This document shows, one piece after another, positions 8,565 through 18,611 of a stretch of DNA of 64,000 nt. Both the position numbers and the translations under genes were made by a program. Under the pieces are notes generated by a model. The model worked only from the letters and a program-made list of their open reading frames with translations. It was not told where the DNA came from and did no database searches. Every line of letters starts with the position of its first letter. The first letter of the stretch is position 1. Source of the stretch: UBA7398 sp964597305. GTDB taxonomy: Bacteria > Actinomycetota > Actinomycetes > Nanopelagicales > Nanopelagicaceae. Location of the stretch: contig CAZQWU010000001.1 of assembly GCA_964597305.1 (NCBI GenBank), positions 1-64,000 of the forward strand, written 5' to 3'.

Positions 8565-9730
8565 AAACTAAAATTTCTGACATCTGGCGCTCGATTAAAT
8601 TGCCAGTTCTTGCATTTTCTTTGGCAATTCTTACCGGTGGACTTCTCATCGCTTTCTCTGATCCTAAGGTCATCAGATTGTGGAAATCACCAGGTAAATT
8701 TATACAAGAAGCTTTGCTCGTTGTAGGAAAAGCTTATGCGGCGCTATTTCAAGGCGCAATATTTGATCCTAATTTGACGCGAAAGAATTTTAGTCATGGA
8801 TTTTATCCATTGTCGGAAACTTTTACGATCGCCGCTCCTCTGATTTTGGCAGCGCTCTCAGTGACGTTAGCTTTTCGAGCTGGTCTATTTAATATTGGAG
8901 CGCAAGGGCAATTTATTTTCGGTGCAATAGGTGCATCGTATGTAGGTTTTCATTTTTCGTTACCACCCATCATTCATATTCTTGCCGCAATTGGTTTTGC
9001 CATTCTGCTCTCGGGTCTCTGGGGAGGACTCGTTGGATTATTAAAAGCGCGGACCGGCGCACATGAGGTCATTGTGACCATCATGTTGAATTACGTAGCA
9101 TCTTATTTCTTACTCTGGTTACTTTTAACAACTACTTTTTTACGAAAAGGACGCCAAGATCCCATTGCACCTGAGGTACAAGAAAATGCACGACTACCGC
9201 GATTATTCGGTGATTCGTTCCGCGTGAACTTCGCCATCATCATTGCATTAATCGTTGCCTGGCTCGTCGCACAGCTTCTCCATCGAACGACGTGGGGTTT
9301 TCAATTCCGTGCAGTTGGTGCAAATACCGTAGCTGCGCGAACTGCAGGAATGTCAGTTCCTTTTGTCATGACCTCGGTAATGGTCATGTGTGGCGCACTC
9401 GCTGGCCTGGGCGGCGCTGTGCAAATTCTTGGTAGCGAACCTGCGCTTACTGCAGGTGCCGCTGGATCTTTCGGCTTTGATGCAATTACTGTGGCGCTTC
9501 TTGGACGCGCGCAACCGCTCGGAACTGTACTTGCGGCATTCCTCTTTGCTGCGCTCCGCGCTGGTGGATTAACTATGCAAGCGAACACCACAACTCCGAT
9601 AGATATCGTGTTAGTTATTCAGGCACTTGTGGTTCTTTTTATCGCCGCACCCACCATGGTGCGTGCGGTCTTCCGAGTTAAGAATGTCAAAACAACTTCT
9701 GATATGGCAGCGAAAGGGTGGAATGGCTGA
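8561..9730 (+). CDS. Nucleoside ABC importer permease 1 (NupP/YufP type)
   Basis: Integral membrane subunit (389 residues, BPD_transp_2 family) forming the translocation path with the next protein. Many hydrophobic helices are visible. Family segments include AGLFNIGAQGQ, GAHEVIVTIMLNYVA and FDAITVALLGRAQPLGT. The first helix is followed by a soluble loop (about 35-85). Its ATG overlaps the ATPase stop, and its TGA overlaps the start of the second permease, so all three are translationally coupled. Substrate is inferred from the BMP receptor and the salvage enzymes downstream. Confidence 0.92.
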   Translation: MKTKISDIWRSIKLPVLAFSLAILTGGLLIAFSDPKVIRLWKSPGKFIQEALLVVGKAYAALFQGAIFDPNLTRKNFSHGFYPLSETFTIAAPLILAALSVTLAFRAGLFNIGAQGQFIFGAIGASYVGFHFSLPPIIHILAAIGFAILLSGLWGGLVGLLKARTGAHEVIVTIMLNYVASYFLLWLLLTTTFLRKGRQDPIAPEVQENARLPRLFGDSFRVNFAIIIALIVAWLVAQLLHRTTWGFQFRAVGANTVAARTAGMSVPFVMTSVMVMCGALAGLGGAVQILGSEPALTAGAAGSFGFDAITVALLGRAQPLGTVLAAFLFAALRAGGLTMQANTTTPIDIVLVIQALVVLFIAAPTMVRAVFRVKNVKTTSDMAAKGWNG

Positions 9731-10983
9731 TGTTAACTCCGATTCAACGCCGTCGCCGTAGAGGAGTCATCAGTTTGGCACTTCTCTCGCTCGCCTCGCT
9801 TATTGGATTTGGTTTTCTCCAGAAAAAAACTGCACCAGTTACCTATCGATTTGTTTTAGAGAAAGAATGGGTTGCGCTTCATGAATGGACGCTCGATTCA
9901 CGGAGCGGTTCATTTGGTTTTAGCATAGCCGCGCTTGTGATTTCGCTCTGGGCATATTTCTCATTCCGTCGAGATAAAAAAGTTCAGCTTCACAGTGCGC
10001 TTGGCGGAATTGCATTATTGATGGCATTCCTCTGTTGGGCAGCAAGCGGAAAGATGATTCCGCTTACCGGTTTATTACAAGGTGCGCTGTTGTTATCAGT
10101 GCCATTGATATTTGGCGCTATGGCAGGTGTGCTCTGTGAACGGTCAGGCGTCATCAATATTGCTATTGAAGGGCAACTTCTCGCAAGCGCTTTTGCTGCA
10201 GGCGTTGTTGCTTCATTAACGAAAAACACAACGTGGGGATTATTAGTTGCGCCACTTGCTGGGGCTTTGATCTCGTTATTGCTCGCCACTTTTGCTATCA
10301 AATTTTCAATCGATCAAGTTATTCTCGGTTTTGTTATAAATGTGTTGGTGATAGGGATGACCAACTTCCTGTACAAGAAATTCCTTATTCCCTATCAAAA
10401 TACCTGGAATTCTGGTCCAATTTTAAAACCGATTGAAATTCCGGTTTTAGGAAAGGTTCCAGTCCTTGGACCGATCTTTTTTAATCAGACGATTATTGTG
10501 TACTTAATGTATGTGATCGTCTTTGCAATACATTTCTCACTTTTTAAAACGCGATGGGGTTTACGAACTCGAGCGATTGGCGAACATCCCACAGCGGCAG
10601 ATAGCGTGGGAATTTCAGTTAATGCCTTGAGATTTCGAAATGTCATTATCGCTGGATTAGTTGCAGGAATTGGTGGCGCATATTTCACGGTCGGAGCGGT
10701 AGGTGCATTTGGAAAAGAAATGACTGCAGGTAAAGGATTTATTGCGCTCGCTGCACTGATCTTTGGTCGATGGAGTCCACTTGGCGCGGTTGCAGCCGCC
10801 CTGCTCTTTGGCTTTGCCGATAATTTACAAGGGGTGTTATCGATAACGGGCACGCCTATTCCTAGCGAATTTATGTTAATGGCGCCATACATTGCAACGA
10901 TCATCGCAGTGACAGGTTTTGTGGGCAGAGTGCGAGCACCGGCAGCGGATGGCATTCCGTATTCGCGAGGAAGTTCACACTAA
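9730..10983 (+). CDS. Nucleoside ABC importer permease 2 (NupQ/YufQ type)
   Basis: Second BPD_transp_2 permease, about 417 residues. Segments VLCERSGVINIAIEGQLL, FSIDQVILGFVINVL and GKGFIALAALIFGRWSPLGA are typical. The N-terminus is basic (PIQRRRRRG) before helix 1, consistent with a cytoplasmic start. The ATG at 9730 shares one base with the preceding TGA; a GTG at 9718 is in frame but would lengthen the overlap. Its TAA stop forms the first three bases of the candidate -10 for cdd. Confidence 0.92.
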   Translation: MLTPIQRRRRRGVISLALLSLASLIGFGFLQKKTAPVTYRFVLEKEWVALHEWTLDSRSGSFGFSIAALVISLWAYFSFRRDKKVQLHSALGGIALLMAFLCWAASGKMIPLTGLLQGALLLSVPLIFGAMAGVLCERSGVINIAIEGQLLASAFAAGVVASLTKNTTWGLLVAPLAGALISLLLATFAIKFSIDQVILGFVINVLVIGMTNFLYKKFLIPYQNTWNSGPILKPIEIPVLGKVPVLGPIFFNQTIIVYLMYVIVFAIHFSLFKTRWGLRTRAIGEHPTAADSVGISVNALRFRNVIIAGLVAGIGGAYFTVGAVGAFGKEMTAGKGFIALAALIFGRWSPLGAVAAALLFGFADNLQGVLSITGTPIPSEFMLMAPYIATIIAVTGFVGRVRAPAADGIPYSRGSSH

Positions 10984-10986
10984 ACT
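10981..10986 (+). promoter_or_regulatory. Leaderless -10 (TAAACT) for cdd, on the permease stop codon
   Basis: TANNNT exactly 6 bases before the cdd ATG. The TAA is also the stop codon of the upstream permease. It could let the salvage genes be transcribed separately from the importer. Confidence 0.5.
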
Positions 10987-10992
10987 GATTTC

Positions 10993-11376
10993 ATGATTAG
11001 TTGGGAAGCGTTGCACGAAGAGGCAAAGCGAGTCATGAAATTCTCATACTCACCGTATTCAAAATTTCCTGTAGGAGTTGCCGGATATACCGCTGACGGA
11101 AGAATGGTCAGTGGCTGCAATGTTGAAAATGCTAGTTACGGCTTAACGCTCTGCGCAGAATGTTCGATGATTTCGCAACTCATCATGACTGGCGGTGGTC
11201 GATTAACCGCGGTTCTCTGTGTCGATGGCAAAGGAAATTACTGTTCACCATGCGGTCGTTGTCGGCAATTGCTCTTTGAACATGGTGGACCCACGTTGCA
11301 ACTTATGACCCCTGATGGACCACAACCAATGTCTGTGATGTTGCCGTGGGGATTTGGACCAGAGGATTTACAGTGA
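10993..11376 (+). CDS. cdd: Cytidine deaminase
   Basis: Zn-dependent deamination of cytidine and deoxycytidine to uridine and deoxyuridine. The 127 residues are typical of the homotetrameric type. The zinc and catalytic motifs are CAE (in LTLCAECSM) and CSPCGRC; the substrate-binding NVENASYG block is present. No Shine-Dalgarno precedes the ATG, consistent with the -10 element 6 bases upstream. Its stop overlaps the GTG start of deoA (GTGA). It turns imported cytidine nucleosides into substrates for the phosphorylase. Confidence 0.96.
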   Translation: MISWEALHEEAKRVMKFSYSPYSKFPVGVAGYTADGRMVSGCNVENASYGLTLCAECSMISQLIMTGGGRLTAVLCVDGKGNYCSPCGRCRQLLFEHGGPTLQLMTPDGPQPMSVMLPWGFGPEDLQ

Positions 11377-12668
11377 CTGAAAAATTTGCTGCGGTCGAAA
11401 TCATCGCAGCAAAACGAGATTGCCATGAGCTCACCGATGCACAAATCGATTGGGTAGTTGATGCCTATACCCGAGGCGTTGTTGCTGATGAGCAGATGTC
11501 TGCCCTCGCTATGGCAATTTTGCTCAATGGGATGAGCCCACGAGAAATAGCTCGATGGACAGATGCGATGATCAACAGTGGTGAACGTTTGTCATGGAAA
11601 TCATTAGCGCTTCCAACAGCAGATAAACATTCAACCGGGGGCGTGGGCGACAAAATTACCTTGCCACTTGCTCCCATTGTTGCCGCATGTGGCGTTGCCG
11701 TCCCACAACTTTCTGGTCGAGGATTAGGTCACACTGGTGGAACGCTCGACAAGATGGAATCTATTAAAGGATGGAAAGCCTCGTTAACCAATAGCGAAAT
11801 GATGCATGTCTTGGAACGATGCGGCGCAGTTATTTGTGCCGCAGGAAGTGGATTAGCGCCTGCAGATAAAAAACTTTATGCGCTCCGCGACGTTACGGGA
11901 ACGGTCCCGGCAATTCCACTCATTGCCTCATCAATTATGAGTAAGAAAATTGCTGAAGGAACACAATCGCTTGTTCTCGATGTGAAAACTGGTAATGGCG
12001 CATTTATGAGTGAGCCGACTAAAGCAGAAGAGTTAGCACATGTCATGGTGGAGCTTGGTAAACGTGCCGGCGTGAAAACTCGAGCGCTCGTTACTGCTAT
12101 GGATGTGCCATTAGGTTTAACAGTAGGAAATGCGCTAGAGGTACGAGAGGCGATCGAAGTCTTACATGGGGGCGGACCGGATGATGTCGTCGAATTAACC
12201 CTTACATTAGCGCGAGAGATGCTTGACCTTGCTGGAGTCAATAAAGATCCAGCAGACGTTATCGCCAACGGTCGCGCACTTGATGTGTGGCGCACGATGG
12301 TGTCACTTCAAGGTGGCGATCCCGATGCACCACTACCAAGCGCGCGCGAACGCGATGTTGTTACCGCGCATCGAAGTGGATATGTCACGCGAATGGACGC
12401 GCTCTCTGTCGGCGTTGCTGCATGGCGGTTAGGTGCTGGTCGTTCCCGCCAAGGTGAAACAGTTGATGCAAGTGCCGGTATTGAAATTCATGTCAAACCA
12501 GGTGCGCACATTAATGAAGGTTCGCCACTATTTACGTTACATACTGATGAACCCGCTCGTTTTGAACGTGCTCGTGAAGCATTAGTGAGCGCGGTGTCAA
12601 TTTCCGCATCTGATGAAAGCGTGAAACGATTACCACTTATTGTGAGTCGAATAGATGGAGCGAAGTAA
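11373..12668 (+). CDS. deoA: Thymidine/pyrimidine-nucleoside phosphorylase
   Basis: Phosphorolysis of thymidine and deoxyuridine to the base plus 2-deoxyribose 1-phosphate. About 431 residues. The family signature [16 protein letters not shown] and the phosphate-binding [10 protein letters not shown] are both intact; [14 protein letters not shown] is also present. GTG at 11373, overlapping the cdd stop, gives the expected N-terminus ([15 protein letters not shown]); an earlier in-frame GTG at 11346 would add an unlikely extension inside cdd. Its TAA shares one base with the add start. The deoxyribose 1-phosphate made here would need the mutase and deoC encoded on the opposite strand. Confidence 0.95.
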   Translation: MTEKFAAVEIIAAKRDCHELTDAQIDWVVDAYTRGVVADEQMSALAMAILLNGMSPREIARWTDAMINSGERLSWKSLALPTADKHSTGGVGDKITLPLAPIVAACGVAVPQLSGRGLGHTGGTLDKMESIKGWKASLTNSEMMHVLERCGAVICAAGSGLAPADKKLYALRDVTGTVPAIPLIASSIMSKKIAEGTQSLVLDVKTGNGAFMSEPTKAEELAHVMVELGKRAGVKTRALVTAMDVPLGLTVGNALEVREAIEVLHGGGPDDVVELTLTLAREMLDLAGVNKDPADVIANGRALDVWRTMVSLQGGDPDAPLPSARERDVVTAHRSGYVTRMDALSVGVAAWRLGAGRSRQGETVDASAGIEIHVKPGAHINEGSPLFTLHTDEPARFERAREALVSAVSISASDESVKRLPLIVSRIDGAK

Positions 12669-13762
12669 TGACCATGGCTGATCGCCCTACGATTGATCAC
12701 ATTCGTCGCCTTCCCAAGGCATTACTCCACGATCATCTTGATGGTGGCTTACGACCACAGACCATCATCGAACTCGCTGAGAAAATTGGCTACACCAAGT
12801 TGCCAACCCATGACCCAGCCAAACTCGCTGACTGGTTTCAAGAGTCATGTGACTCTGGTTCACTCGTACGATATTTAGAAACATTTGGCCACACAATCGC
12901 TGTCATGCAAACGCGTGAAGCAATTGAGCGAGTCGCTCGCGAATGTGTTATTGATTTAGCACGTGATGGAGTTGTTTATGCCGAAGTACGCGGCGCACCA
13001 GAACTTTTCACATCAACATTGACCCTTCATGAGGTGGTTGAAGCAACAGTGGAGGGCTACAAACAAGGTATGTCTGAAGCCGCCCGGGAAGGCAACACCA
13101 TTCGAGTGGAATCGATTCTCTGCGGAATGCGACAAAACAATAGGTCGCAAGAGGCGGCTGAAGCGGTAGTGAAATATCGCGATGCTGGCGTAGTGGGATT
13201 TGATATTGCCGGTCCAGAGGATGGATTTCCACCGACAAATCAATTGGAAACATTTGAATATCTTCGACGCGAGAATGCCCATTTCACTATCCATGCCGGT
13301 GAGGCGTATGGCTTACCGTCCATTTGGGAAGCGATTCAACATTGCGGTGCTGAACGGTTAGGTCATGGCGTCAGAATTATTGACGATATTGATTTCACTT
13401 CAGGAACACCACGGCTGGGGCGGTTAGCATCGTATGTTCGCGATCGACGAATCCCATTAGAACTATGCCCATCATCAAATTTACAAACTGGCGCGGCAAA
13501 AACCATTAAAGAACATCCCATTGGCGCACTTGCAAAATTGCGATTTCGAGTGACGGTCAATACTGATAATCGATTGATGAGTAGAACATCAATGAGTAAT
13601 GAGATGAAATTATTAGTCGATGCATTTGGTTGGACTTTCACTGATCTACAACGGGTTACCGTTAATGCGCTGAAGAGCGCATTTATCCCTTTCGAAGAGC
13701 GGTTGGCAATTATTGAAAACGTTGTCAAACCGGGTTTTGCAAAAATATCTTCGGAAGTCTAA
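12668..13762 (+). CDS. add: Adenosine deaminase
   Basis: Hydrolytic deamination of adenosine and deoxyadenosine to inosine and deoxyinosine. 364 residues with the metal-binding HDHLDGG near the N-terminus, HAGEAYG (catalytic Glu region), RLGHGVRI and the NTDN motif near the C-terminus. An ATG at 12674 (second Met) is an alternative start. Last gene of the plus-strand salvage operon. Its product inosine is a substrate of the phosphorylase at 18611. The TAA overlaps the stop of the convergent aldehyde-dehydrogenase-like gene. Confidence 0.95.
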   Translation: MTMADRPTIDHIRRLPKALLHDHLDGGLRPQTIIELAEKIGYTKLPTHDPAKLADWFQESCDSGSLVRYLETFGHTIAVMQTREAIERVARECVIDLARDGVVYAEVRGAPELFTSTLTLHEVVEATVEGYKQGMSEAAREGNTIRVESILCGMRQNNRSQEAAEAVVKYRDAGVVGFDIAGPEDGFPPTNQLETFEYLRRENAHFTIHAGEAYGLPSIWEAIQHCGAERLGHGVRIIDDIDFTSGTPRLGRLASYVRDRRIPLELCPSSNLQTGAAKTIKEHPIGALAKLRFRVTVNTDNRLMSRTSMSNEMKLLVDAFGWTFTDLQRVTVNALKSAFIPFEERLAIIENVVKPGFAKISSEV

Positions 13763-14595
13763 ATACCTATCGGGTGCCAGACGGTTTTTGCCTCAGTAAA
13801 ACTCAAAATTCGTGTGAGCGACTGACCTTTAAAGGAATGAATTCGTTTGAGGTTATCAGCGCCTAGTCTCTTGAGGTCGACAATCATTTTTGTCGGTGCA
13901 CCTGATATATCAAGGGCATCAATATCCATATGAGATGCTAACCATGGAGCAAGTTCAGTGACATGGCCAGTCAAAATATTCACTACGCCAGCGTGGAGAT
14001 CGCTTGTGGCAAGCGCTTCACCTAAAGTAATTGCAGATAATGGACATTTCTCATGAGCGATGACAACTGCAGTATTACCAGAGGCAATAACTGGCGCTAT
14101 CGCGTGAATCAAGCCAAGTAAGGACGAACGTTGATCAGCGATGATGCCAACTACACCTATTGGTTCAGCGGTAGTGAAGTTATAAAACGGTCCTGCTATC
14201 GGATTCTGCGCGCCGGAAACTGTTGCATATTTGTCGCACCAACCGGCGTACCAGACCCATAAATCGATTGCAGAATCAACCATCGTTGCTATCTGCTTTT
14301 CTGTTCCACCTTCACTTGCCCGAATCTCATCGATAAATTGGGAACGTCGACCTTCCATAATTTCAGCGATGCGATAAAGGATTTGTCCTCGATTAAATGC
14401 CGTGGCATTGGACCAACCATGAAGCGCCGACCTTGCTGCAACAACTGCATCGCGCAAATCTTTTCGTGAAGCGCACGCAGCGTGCGCGAGAAATTCACCG
14501 CGTGCAGTAGTTATTTCATAACTTCGGCCAGATTCACTCCGTGGAAATTGGCCACCAATAAATAATTTATACGTCTTACGAACATCAATGCGCAT
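13759..14595 (-). CDS. Truncated aldehyde dehydrogenase-like protein, probably non-catalytic
   Basis: 278 residues matching only the N-terminal, NAD-binding half of the aldehyde dehydrogenase fold ([49 protein letters not shown]). The catalytic Cys loop and the C-terminal half are missing, and the protein ends at TVWHPIG. The reading frame is clean, without stops or frameshift, which argues for a maintained protein rather than recent decay. Its start overlaps the end of the full-length enzyme gene upstream by 11 bases. A pair of aldehyde dehydrogenase genes beside deoC also occurs in Streptomyces. A regulatory or subunit role is possible but unproven. Confidence 0.82.
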   Translation of the reverse strand: MRIDVRKTYKLFIGGQFPRSESGRSYEITTARGEFLAHAACASRKDLRDAVVAARSALHGWSNATAFNRGQILYRIAEIMEGRRSQFIDEIRASEGGTEKQIATMVDSAIDLWVWYAGWCDKYATVSGAQNPIAGPFYNFTTAEPIGVVGIIADQRSSLLGLIHAIAPVIASGNTAVVIAHEKCPLSAITLGEALATSDLHAGVVNILTGHVTELAPWLASHMDIDALDISGAPTKMIVDLKRLGADNLKRIHSFKGQSLTRILSFTEAKTVWHPIGI

Positions 14596-16027
14596 AATTA
14601 CCTCGCAGATAGGCTAACAAGCCGTGACGGCCACCTTCTCGTCCCCAACCAGACTCTTTATAACCACCAAAAGGTGATGCAGGATCAAACTTATTAAACG
14701 TGTTCGTCCAAATAACTCCTGCTTTAAGATGTTGTGCAGTCCATAAGATTTTGGAACTTTTCTCACTCCATACTCCAGCCGAAAGTCCATATGGTGTGTT
14801 GTTCGCCTTTTCAATTGCTTCAGTTGGTGTTCGGAATGTAAGGACAGATAACACGGGACCAAATATCTCTTCGCGAGCGATTCGATGGCTCTCGCTTACA
14901 CCGGTGAAGATCGTTGGCGAATACCAAAAACCTTTCTCCGGAAGTGTGCAGGGTGCACTCCATCGCGTTGCTCCTTCGCTATCACCAGCGGCGGTCAATT
15001 CCTTGATTTTTGCTAATTGCGCTGCAGAGTTGATAGCTCCAAGGTCGGTGTTCTTATCCATCGGATCACCAACGCGAATGCGCGCCATTCGCTCTTGTAA
15101 TTTATCGAGTACCTCACCATAAATATTCTCTTGAACAAAGAGTCGAGAGCCGGCACAACACACATGTCCTTGATTGAAAAATATTCCGTTGACTATTCCT
15201 TCTACTGCTTGATCGAGCGCAGCGTCGTCATAGATGATATTCGCACCTTTTCCGCCTAGCTCGAGCGTTGCTGCTTTATCAGTCCCCGCAATGGCCCGAG
15301 CAATGATTTTGCCAACGTCAGTAGAGCCAGTGAAAGCAATCTTGTCGACGTCGTCGTGATTAACGAGCGCAGCACCGGTTCGACCGTCACCAGTAACAAT
15401 ATTGACAACGCCATCTGGAAGTTCTGCCTGCTGACATACTTCGGCAAATAAGAGCGCAGTCAGTGGTGTTGTTTCAGCAGGTTTTAAAACAACAGTGTTT
15501 CCCGTCGCTAGCGCTGGCGCAACTTTCCATGCGAGCATTAATAATGGAAAGTTCCACGGAATGATCTGTCCTACTACGCCATAGGGCTGAGGAGATTTCC
15601 CAGCGCCTGCGTAATCAAGTTTGTCAGCCCAACCTGCGTGATAGAAAAAATGAGCTGCTGCTAATGGAATATCAACGTCGCGTGATTCGCGGATTGGTTT
15701 GCCATTGTTCAATGTTTCGAGAACTGCAAATTCGCGAGCTCGCTCTTGCATAATGCGGGCAATGCGAAAGAGGTATTTACCACGCTCACGCGGTGGAAGT
15801 TTTGACCAAGTTTTGGAATAAGCAGCACGGGCTGCTTTTACTGCACGATCAACATCAGCAGCGGTTCCTTGTGTTACTTTACTTAAAACCTCTTCCGTTG
15901 CCGGATTTATTGCTGGAAATGTGCCACCTTTGCCAGCAACCCAACTGCCATTAATAAAGAGTTTGTAATGTGAAGCGATGTTAACAATGCCACGCGATTC
16001 AGGAGCTGGAGCATAATCAAATGTCAT
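14585..16027 (-). CDS. NAD(P)-dependent aldehyde dehydrogenase
   Basis: Full-length 480-residue enzyme that oxidises an aldehyde to the acid. The catalytic Cys lies in FFNQGHVCCAGSRLF (about residue 290) and the general-base Glu in LELGGKGANI. Coenzyme-binding segments IIPWNFPLLML, LKPAETTPL and FTGSTDVG are present, as is the C-terminal NTFNKFDPASPFGGYKESG. Placed directly after deoC, it may oxidise the acetaldehyde released from deoxyribose 5-phosphate; this is inferred from context. A GGGAGAG-like ribosome-binding site sits upstream of the ATG. Confidence 0.9.
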   Translation of the reverse strand: MTFDYAPAPESRGIVNIASHYKLFINGSWVAGKGGTFPAINPATEEVLSKVTQGTAADVDRAVKAARAAYSKTWSKLPPRERGKYLFRIARIMQERAREFAVLETLNNGKPIRESRDVDIPLAAAHFFYHAGWADKLDYAGAGKSPQPYGVVGQIIPWNFPLLMLAWKVAPALATGNTVVLKPAETTPLTALLFAEVCQQAELPDGVVNIVTGDGRTGAALVNHDDVDKIAFTGSTDVGKIIARAIAGTDKAATLELGGKGANIIYDDAALDQAVEGIVNGIFFNQGHVCCAGSRLFVQENIYGEVLDKLQERMARIRVGDPMDKNTDLGAINSAAQLAKIKELTAAGDSEGATRWSAPCTLPEKGFWYSPTIFTGVSESHRIAREEIFGPVLSVLTFRTPTEAIEKANNTPYGLSAGVWSEKSSKILWTAQHLKAGVIWTNTFNKFDPASPFGGYKESGWGREGGRHGLLAYLRGNYAH

Positions 16028-16039
16028 CTCACACTCTCC

Positions 16040-16981
16040 CTAATCAACCGTGACGTAATTACTACTAGCGTAGTGGCCAGTCGCAAGTTTCATTCGTTGC
16101 AACAAGAGATCGTTGAGAAGTGCGCTCGCGCCTATTCGGAACAGCTGCGGCGTCAACCACTCGTGACCCACTGTTTCATTGACAAGAACCAATTGTTTGA
16201 TCGCATCCTTGGTCGTCCTAATACCACCGGCTGCTTTAACGCCAATTTTCGCGCCAGTCATTGCGTGGTAGTCACGCACTGCCTCCAACATCGTTAAGAC
16301 AACCGGTGCAGTTGCTGCAGGATTAACTTTTCCAGTACTTGTCTTAATAAAATCTCCACCCGCCATCATCGCAATAAAGGACGCTCGACGAACATTGTCA
16401 TAGGTACCTAACTCACCTGTTTCCAAGATAACTTTGAGATGAGCGCGTTCACCACAGAGTTTCTTGATGCAATAGATTTCGTTATAAACCTCTCCATATC
16501 TACCCGCAAGAAATGCGCCTCGATCAATAACCATGTCAATCTCAGAAGCGCCTGCATTTAAGGCATCTTCTGTATCGCGCATTTTCACAGCCATCGATGC
16601 GCGACCTGATGGAAATGCGGTAGTAACTGCCGCTACTGGGATATTTTCTCCGTTGTTCATATCAAGATGTTTACGCGCGACCGAGACTAAATCGTTATAC
16701 ACACAGACTGCACCAACTGAAGGAACGTTAGGGTTTTGAGGATCGGGTCGAATCGCTTTTTCACAGAGTGCTCGAACTTTTCCTGGAGTATCGGCACCTT
16801 CCAGAGTCGTTAAATCGACCATCGAAATTGCGGTGTCAATTGCCCACGCTTTACTCGACGTTTTAATACTGCGGGTTCCGAGCATTGCAGCTCGAGCTTC
16901 AACGCCCACTTTATCTACCGAAGATATGGTGGCAAGAAATCTCTTAATTCCTGCATCAGTCGTGTTAAGTTCGAGCGCCAC
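16040..16981 (-). CDS. deoC: Deoxyribose-phosphate aldolase
   Basis: Cleaves 2-deoxyribose 5-phosphate to glyceraldehyde 3-phosphate and acetaldehyde through a Schiff-base Lys. 313 residues, longer than the 250-260 of E. coli DeoC and like the long actinobacterial form. The Schiff-base Lys lies in FIKTSTGK and the second active-site Lys in IGVKAAGGI; KVILETGELG is also typical. GTG start with no Shine-Dalgarno but a TAAAGT element 6 bases upstream. It closes the nucleoside-degradation route formed with the phosphorylases and the mutase. Confidence 0.95.
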   Translation of the reverse strand: MALELNTTDAGIKRFLATISSVDKVGVEARAAMLGTRSIKTSSKAWAIDTAISMVDLTTLEGADTPGKVRALCEKAIRPDPQNPNVPSVGAVCVYNDLVSVARKHLDMNNGENIPVAAVTTAFPSGRASMAVKMRDTEDALNAGASEIDMVIDRGAFLAGRYGEVYNEIYCIKKLCGERAHLKVILETGELGTYDNVRRASFIAMMAGGDFIKTSTGKVNPAATAPVVLTMLEAVRDYHAMTGAKIGVKAAGGIRTTKDAIKQLVLVNETVGHEWLTPQLFRIGASALLNDLLLQRMKLATGHYASSNYVTVD

Positions 16982-16985
16982 GTGA

Positions 16986-18611
16986 TTACTTTACAAGCAG
17001 GTGCGTTAGTGGCGACTTAATGGCGCTAAGAGTGGCTTCTGCAGATTGTTCGGCATTTTCACCACGAGTAATAATTTGGATATAGCACTTAATTTTCGGC
17101 TCAGTTCCACTCGGCCGAATAACAACTCGAATATCGTCACCAAGCCAAAAACGAAGCCCATCAGTAGGTGGGAGCAGATCGCTTGGTTTCTGCAAATCGG
17201 TGAATCTTTCAACGCGATAACCCGCAATAACAGCAGGTGGATTTTCCCGGATATTCGCCATTATCGAAGAGAGCTCAGCGAGATGAGCAGTACGGAGGGA
17301 AATTTGTGCTGTCAGATAAAACCCATAGGTTCGCCAAATCTCATCAAGAAACTCGCGCAACGAGCTTCCACTCTTTTTCAGTTCGGCGGCAATTTCTACA
17401 ATTTTAAGCGCAGCGCTTATCCCGTCTTTATCATTGACATTTTTGTTATCAATGCAATAGCCCAGCGCTTCTTCATAACCGAAAGTTAGATCAGGAATTT
17501 TAGATAAGTACTTAAAACCGGTTAAAGTTTCTGAAAAATGTATGGTGTATCGAGCAGCTATGTGTGACAGTAATGAAGCAGAAACTATTGATTGGGCAAA
17601 GGTTCCTGTTGGATTATGTCGGGCGATATATTCGCCAAGAATTGCTCCCACTTCATCACCACGTAATATTCGCCAGTCACAATCTTTAATTGCTACTGCA
17701 CATCGATCTGCATCGGGATCATTAGCGATGACGATATCGGCATCAAATGCCTGTGCAGTTTCAAGTGCGCGATCCATCGCACCAGGTTCTTCAGGGTTAG
17801 GAAATGCAACAGTAGGAAAATCTGGATCTGGATCAGCCTGTGAACTTACGAGAATCGGCTCAGCAAACCCTGCAGCATGAAATACCGATCGTAACGTTTC
17901 AGTACCAACGCCATGAAGTGCGGTGTAGACAACTTTTATATCTCCAGGTGTTGTCACGATTTTTGCGGTCGCGTGGACATATGCTCGAATAACTTTTTCT
18001 GGGACACTCTGCCACGATTTTTCCCGTTTAATATTTTTAATCGAAGAAACTTTTTTCATCTCGAGAAAAATCTCTTGATCTACTGGTGAAATGATTTGCG
18101 AGCCGTTATACATCACGCCATCCACTGTGCCCCCTAGATACACTTTGTATCCGTTATCAGTAGCAGGGTTATGACTTGCCGTGACCATGACGCCAACGTC
18201 GCACTTCAAATAATTTACTGAAAAGGCAACTAGGGGCGTAGGTAGTGGCCGTGGTAACACATAGACTGTAAATCCTGCACCGCTCATTATTTCTGCGGTA
18301 TCGCGAGCAAATTCCTCAGATCCATGACGTGCATCTCGACCAATGACAATGGACGTCATCTGACGTGATCTCATATATGCAGCAAGAGCTACAGCAACGC
18401 GACTGACAACTGCTCGATTCATATGCGAAGGTCCTGGGCCTAGCGAACCACGCAAACCTGCTGTTCCAAACTGAAGTAACCCTGAAAAACATTGATTCAC
18501 ATACGTTTCATCTCCCGCATCAAGTGCACGCTGTAACTCAGATGCGGTAAGTGGATCAGGATCATCCTCTATCCAATTCTGAATTTCTTTGATGAGTTCA
18601 GAATTGAGCAT
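16986..18611 (-). CDS. Phospho-sugar mutase (phosphopentomutase/phosphoglucomutase type)
   Basis: Alpha-D-phosphohexomutase superfamily, 541 residues in four domains. The N-terminal GTAGLRGSLGPGPSHMNRAVV, the phosphoserine loop TASHNPATDNGYKVY, the metal loop DPDADRC and the sugar-binding GYEEALGY are present, as is the C-terminal phosphate-binding RPSGTEPK. Its place between punA and deoC suggests it converts (deoxy)ribose 1-phosphate to the 5-phosphate, as the PGM2-type members do; a hexose substrate is the alternative. Its start overlaps the punA stop (TAATG). A separate manB-like member begins at 63659. Confidence 0.88.
   Translation of the reverse strand: MLNSELIKEIQNWIEDDPDPLTASELQRALDAGDETYVNQCFSGLLQFGTAGLRGSLGPGPSHMNRAVVSRVAVALAAYMRSRQMTSIVIGRDARHGSEEFARDTAEIMSGAGFTVYVLPRPLPTPLVAFSVNYLKCDVGVMVTASHNPATDNGYKVYLGGTVDGVMYNGSQIISPVDQEIFLEMKKVSSIKNIKREKSWQSVPEKVIRAYVHATAKIVTTPGDIKVVYTALHGVGTETLRSVFHAAGFAEPILVSSQADPDPDFPTVAFPNPEEPGAMDRALETAQAFDADIVIANDPDADRCAVAIKDCDWRILRGDEVGAILGEYIARHNPTGTFAQSIVSASLLSHIAARYTIHFSETLTGFKYLSKIPDLTFGYEEALGYCIDNKNVNDKDGISAALKIVEIAAELKKSGSSLREFLDEIWRTYGFYLTAQISLRTAHLAELSSIMANIRENPPAVIAGYRVERFTDLQKPSDLLPPTDGLRFWLGDDIRVVIRPSGTEPKIKCYIQIITRGENAEQSAEATLSAIKSPLTHLLVK
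16988..16993 (-). promoter_or_regulatory. Leaderless -10 (TAAAGT) for deoC
   Basis: TANNNT 6 bases before the deoC GTG, formed by the last codons and stop of the mutase gene. Confidence 0.5.

Noticed and set aside
10485..10955. Long open frames antisense to the permeases, deoA and others
   Set aside because: They are shadows of strongly supported genes, with low-complexity Ala/Ser/Pro-rich translations and no recognisable domain.
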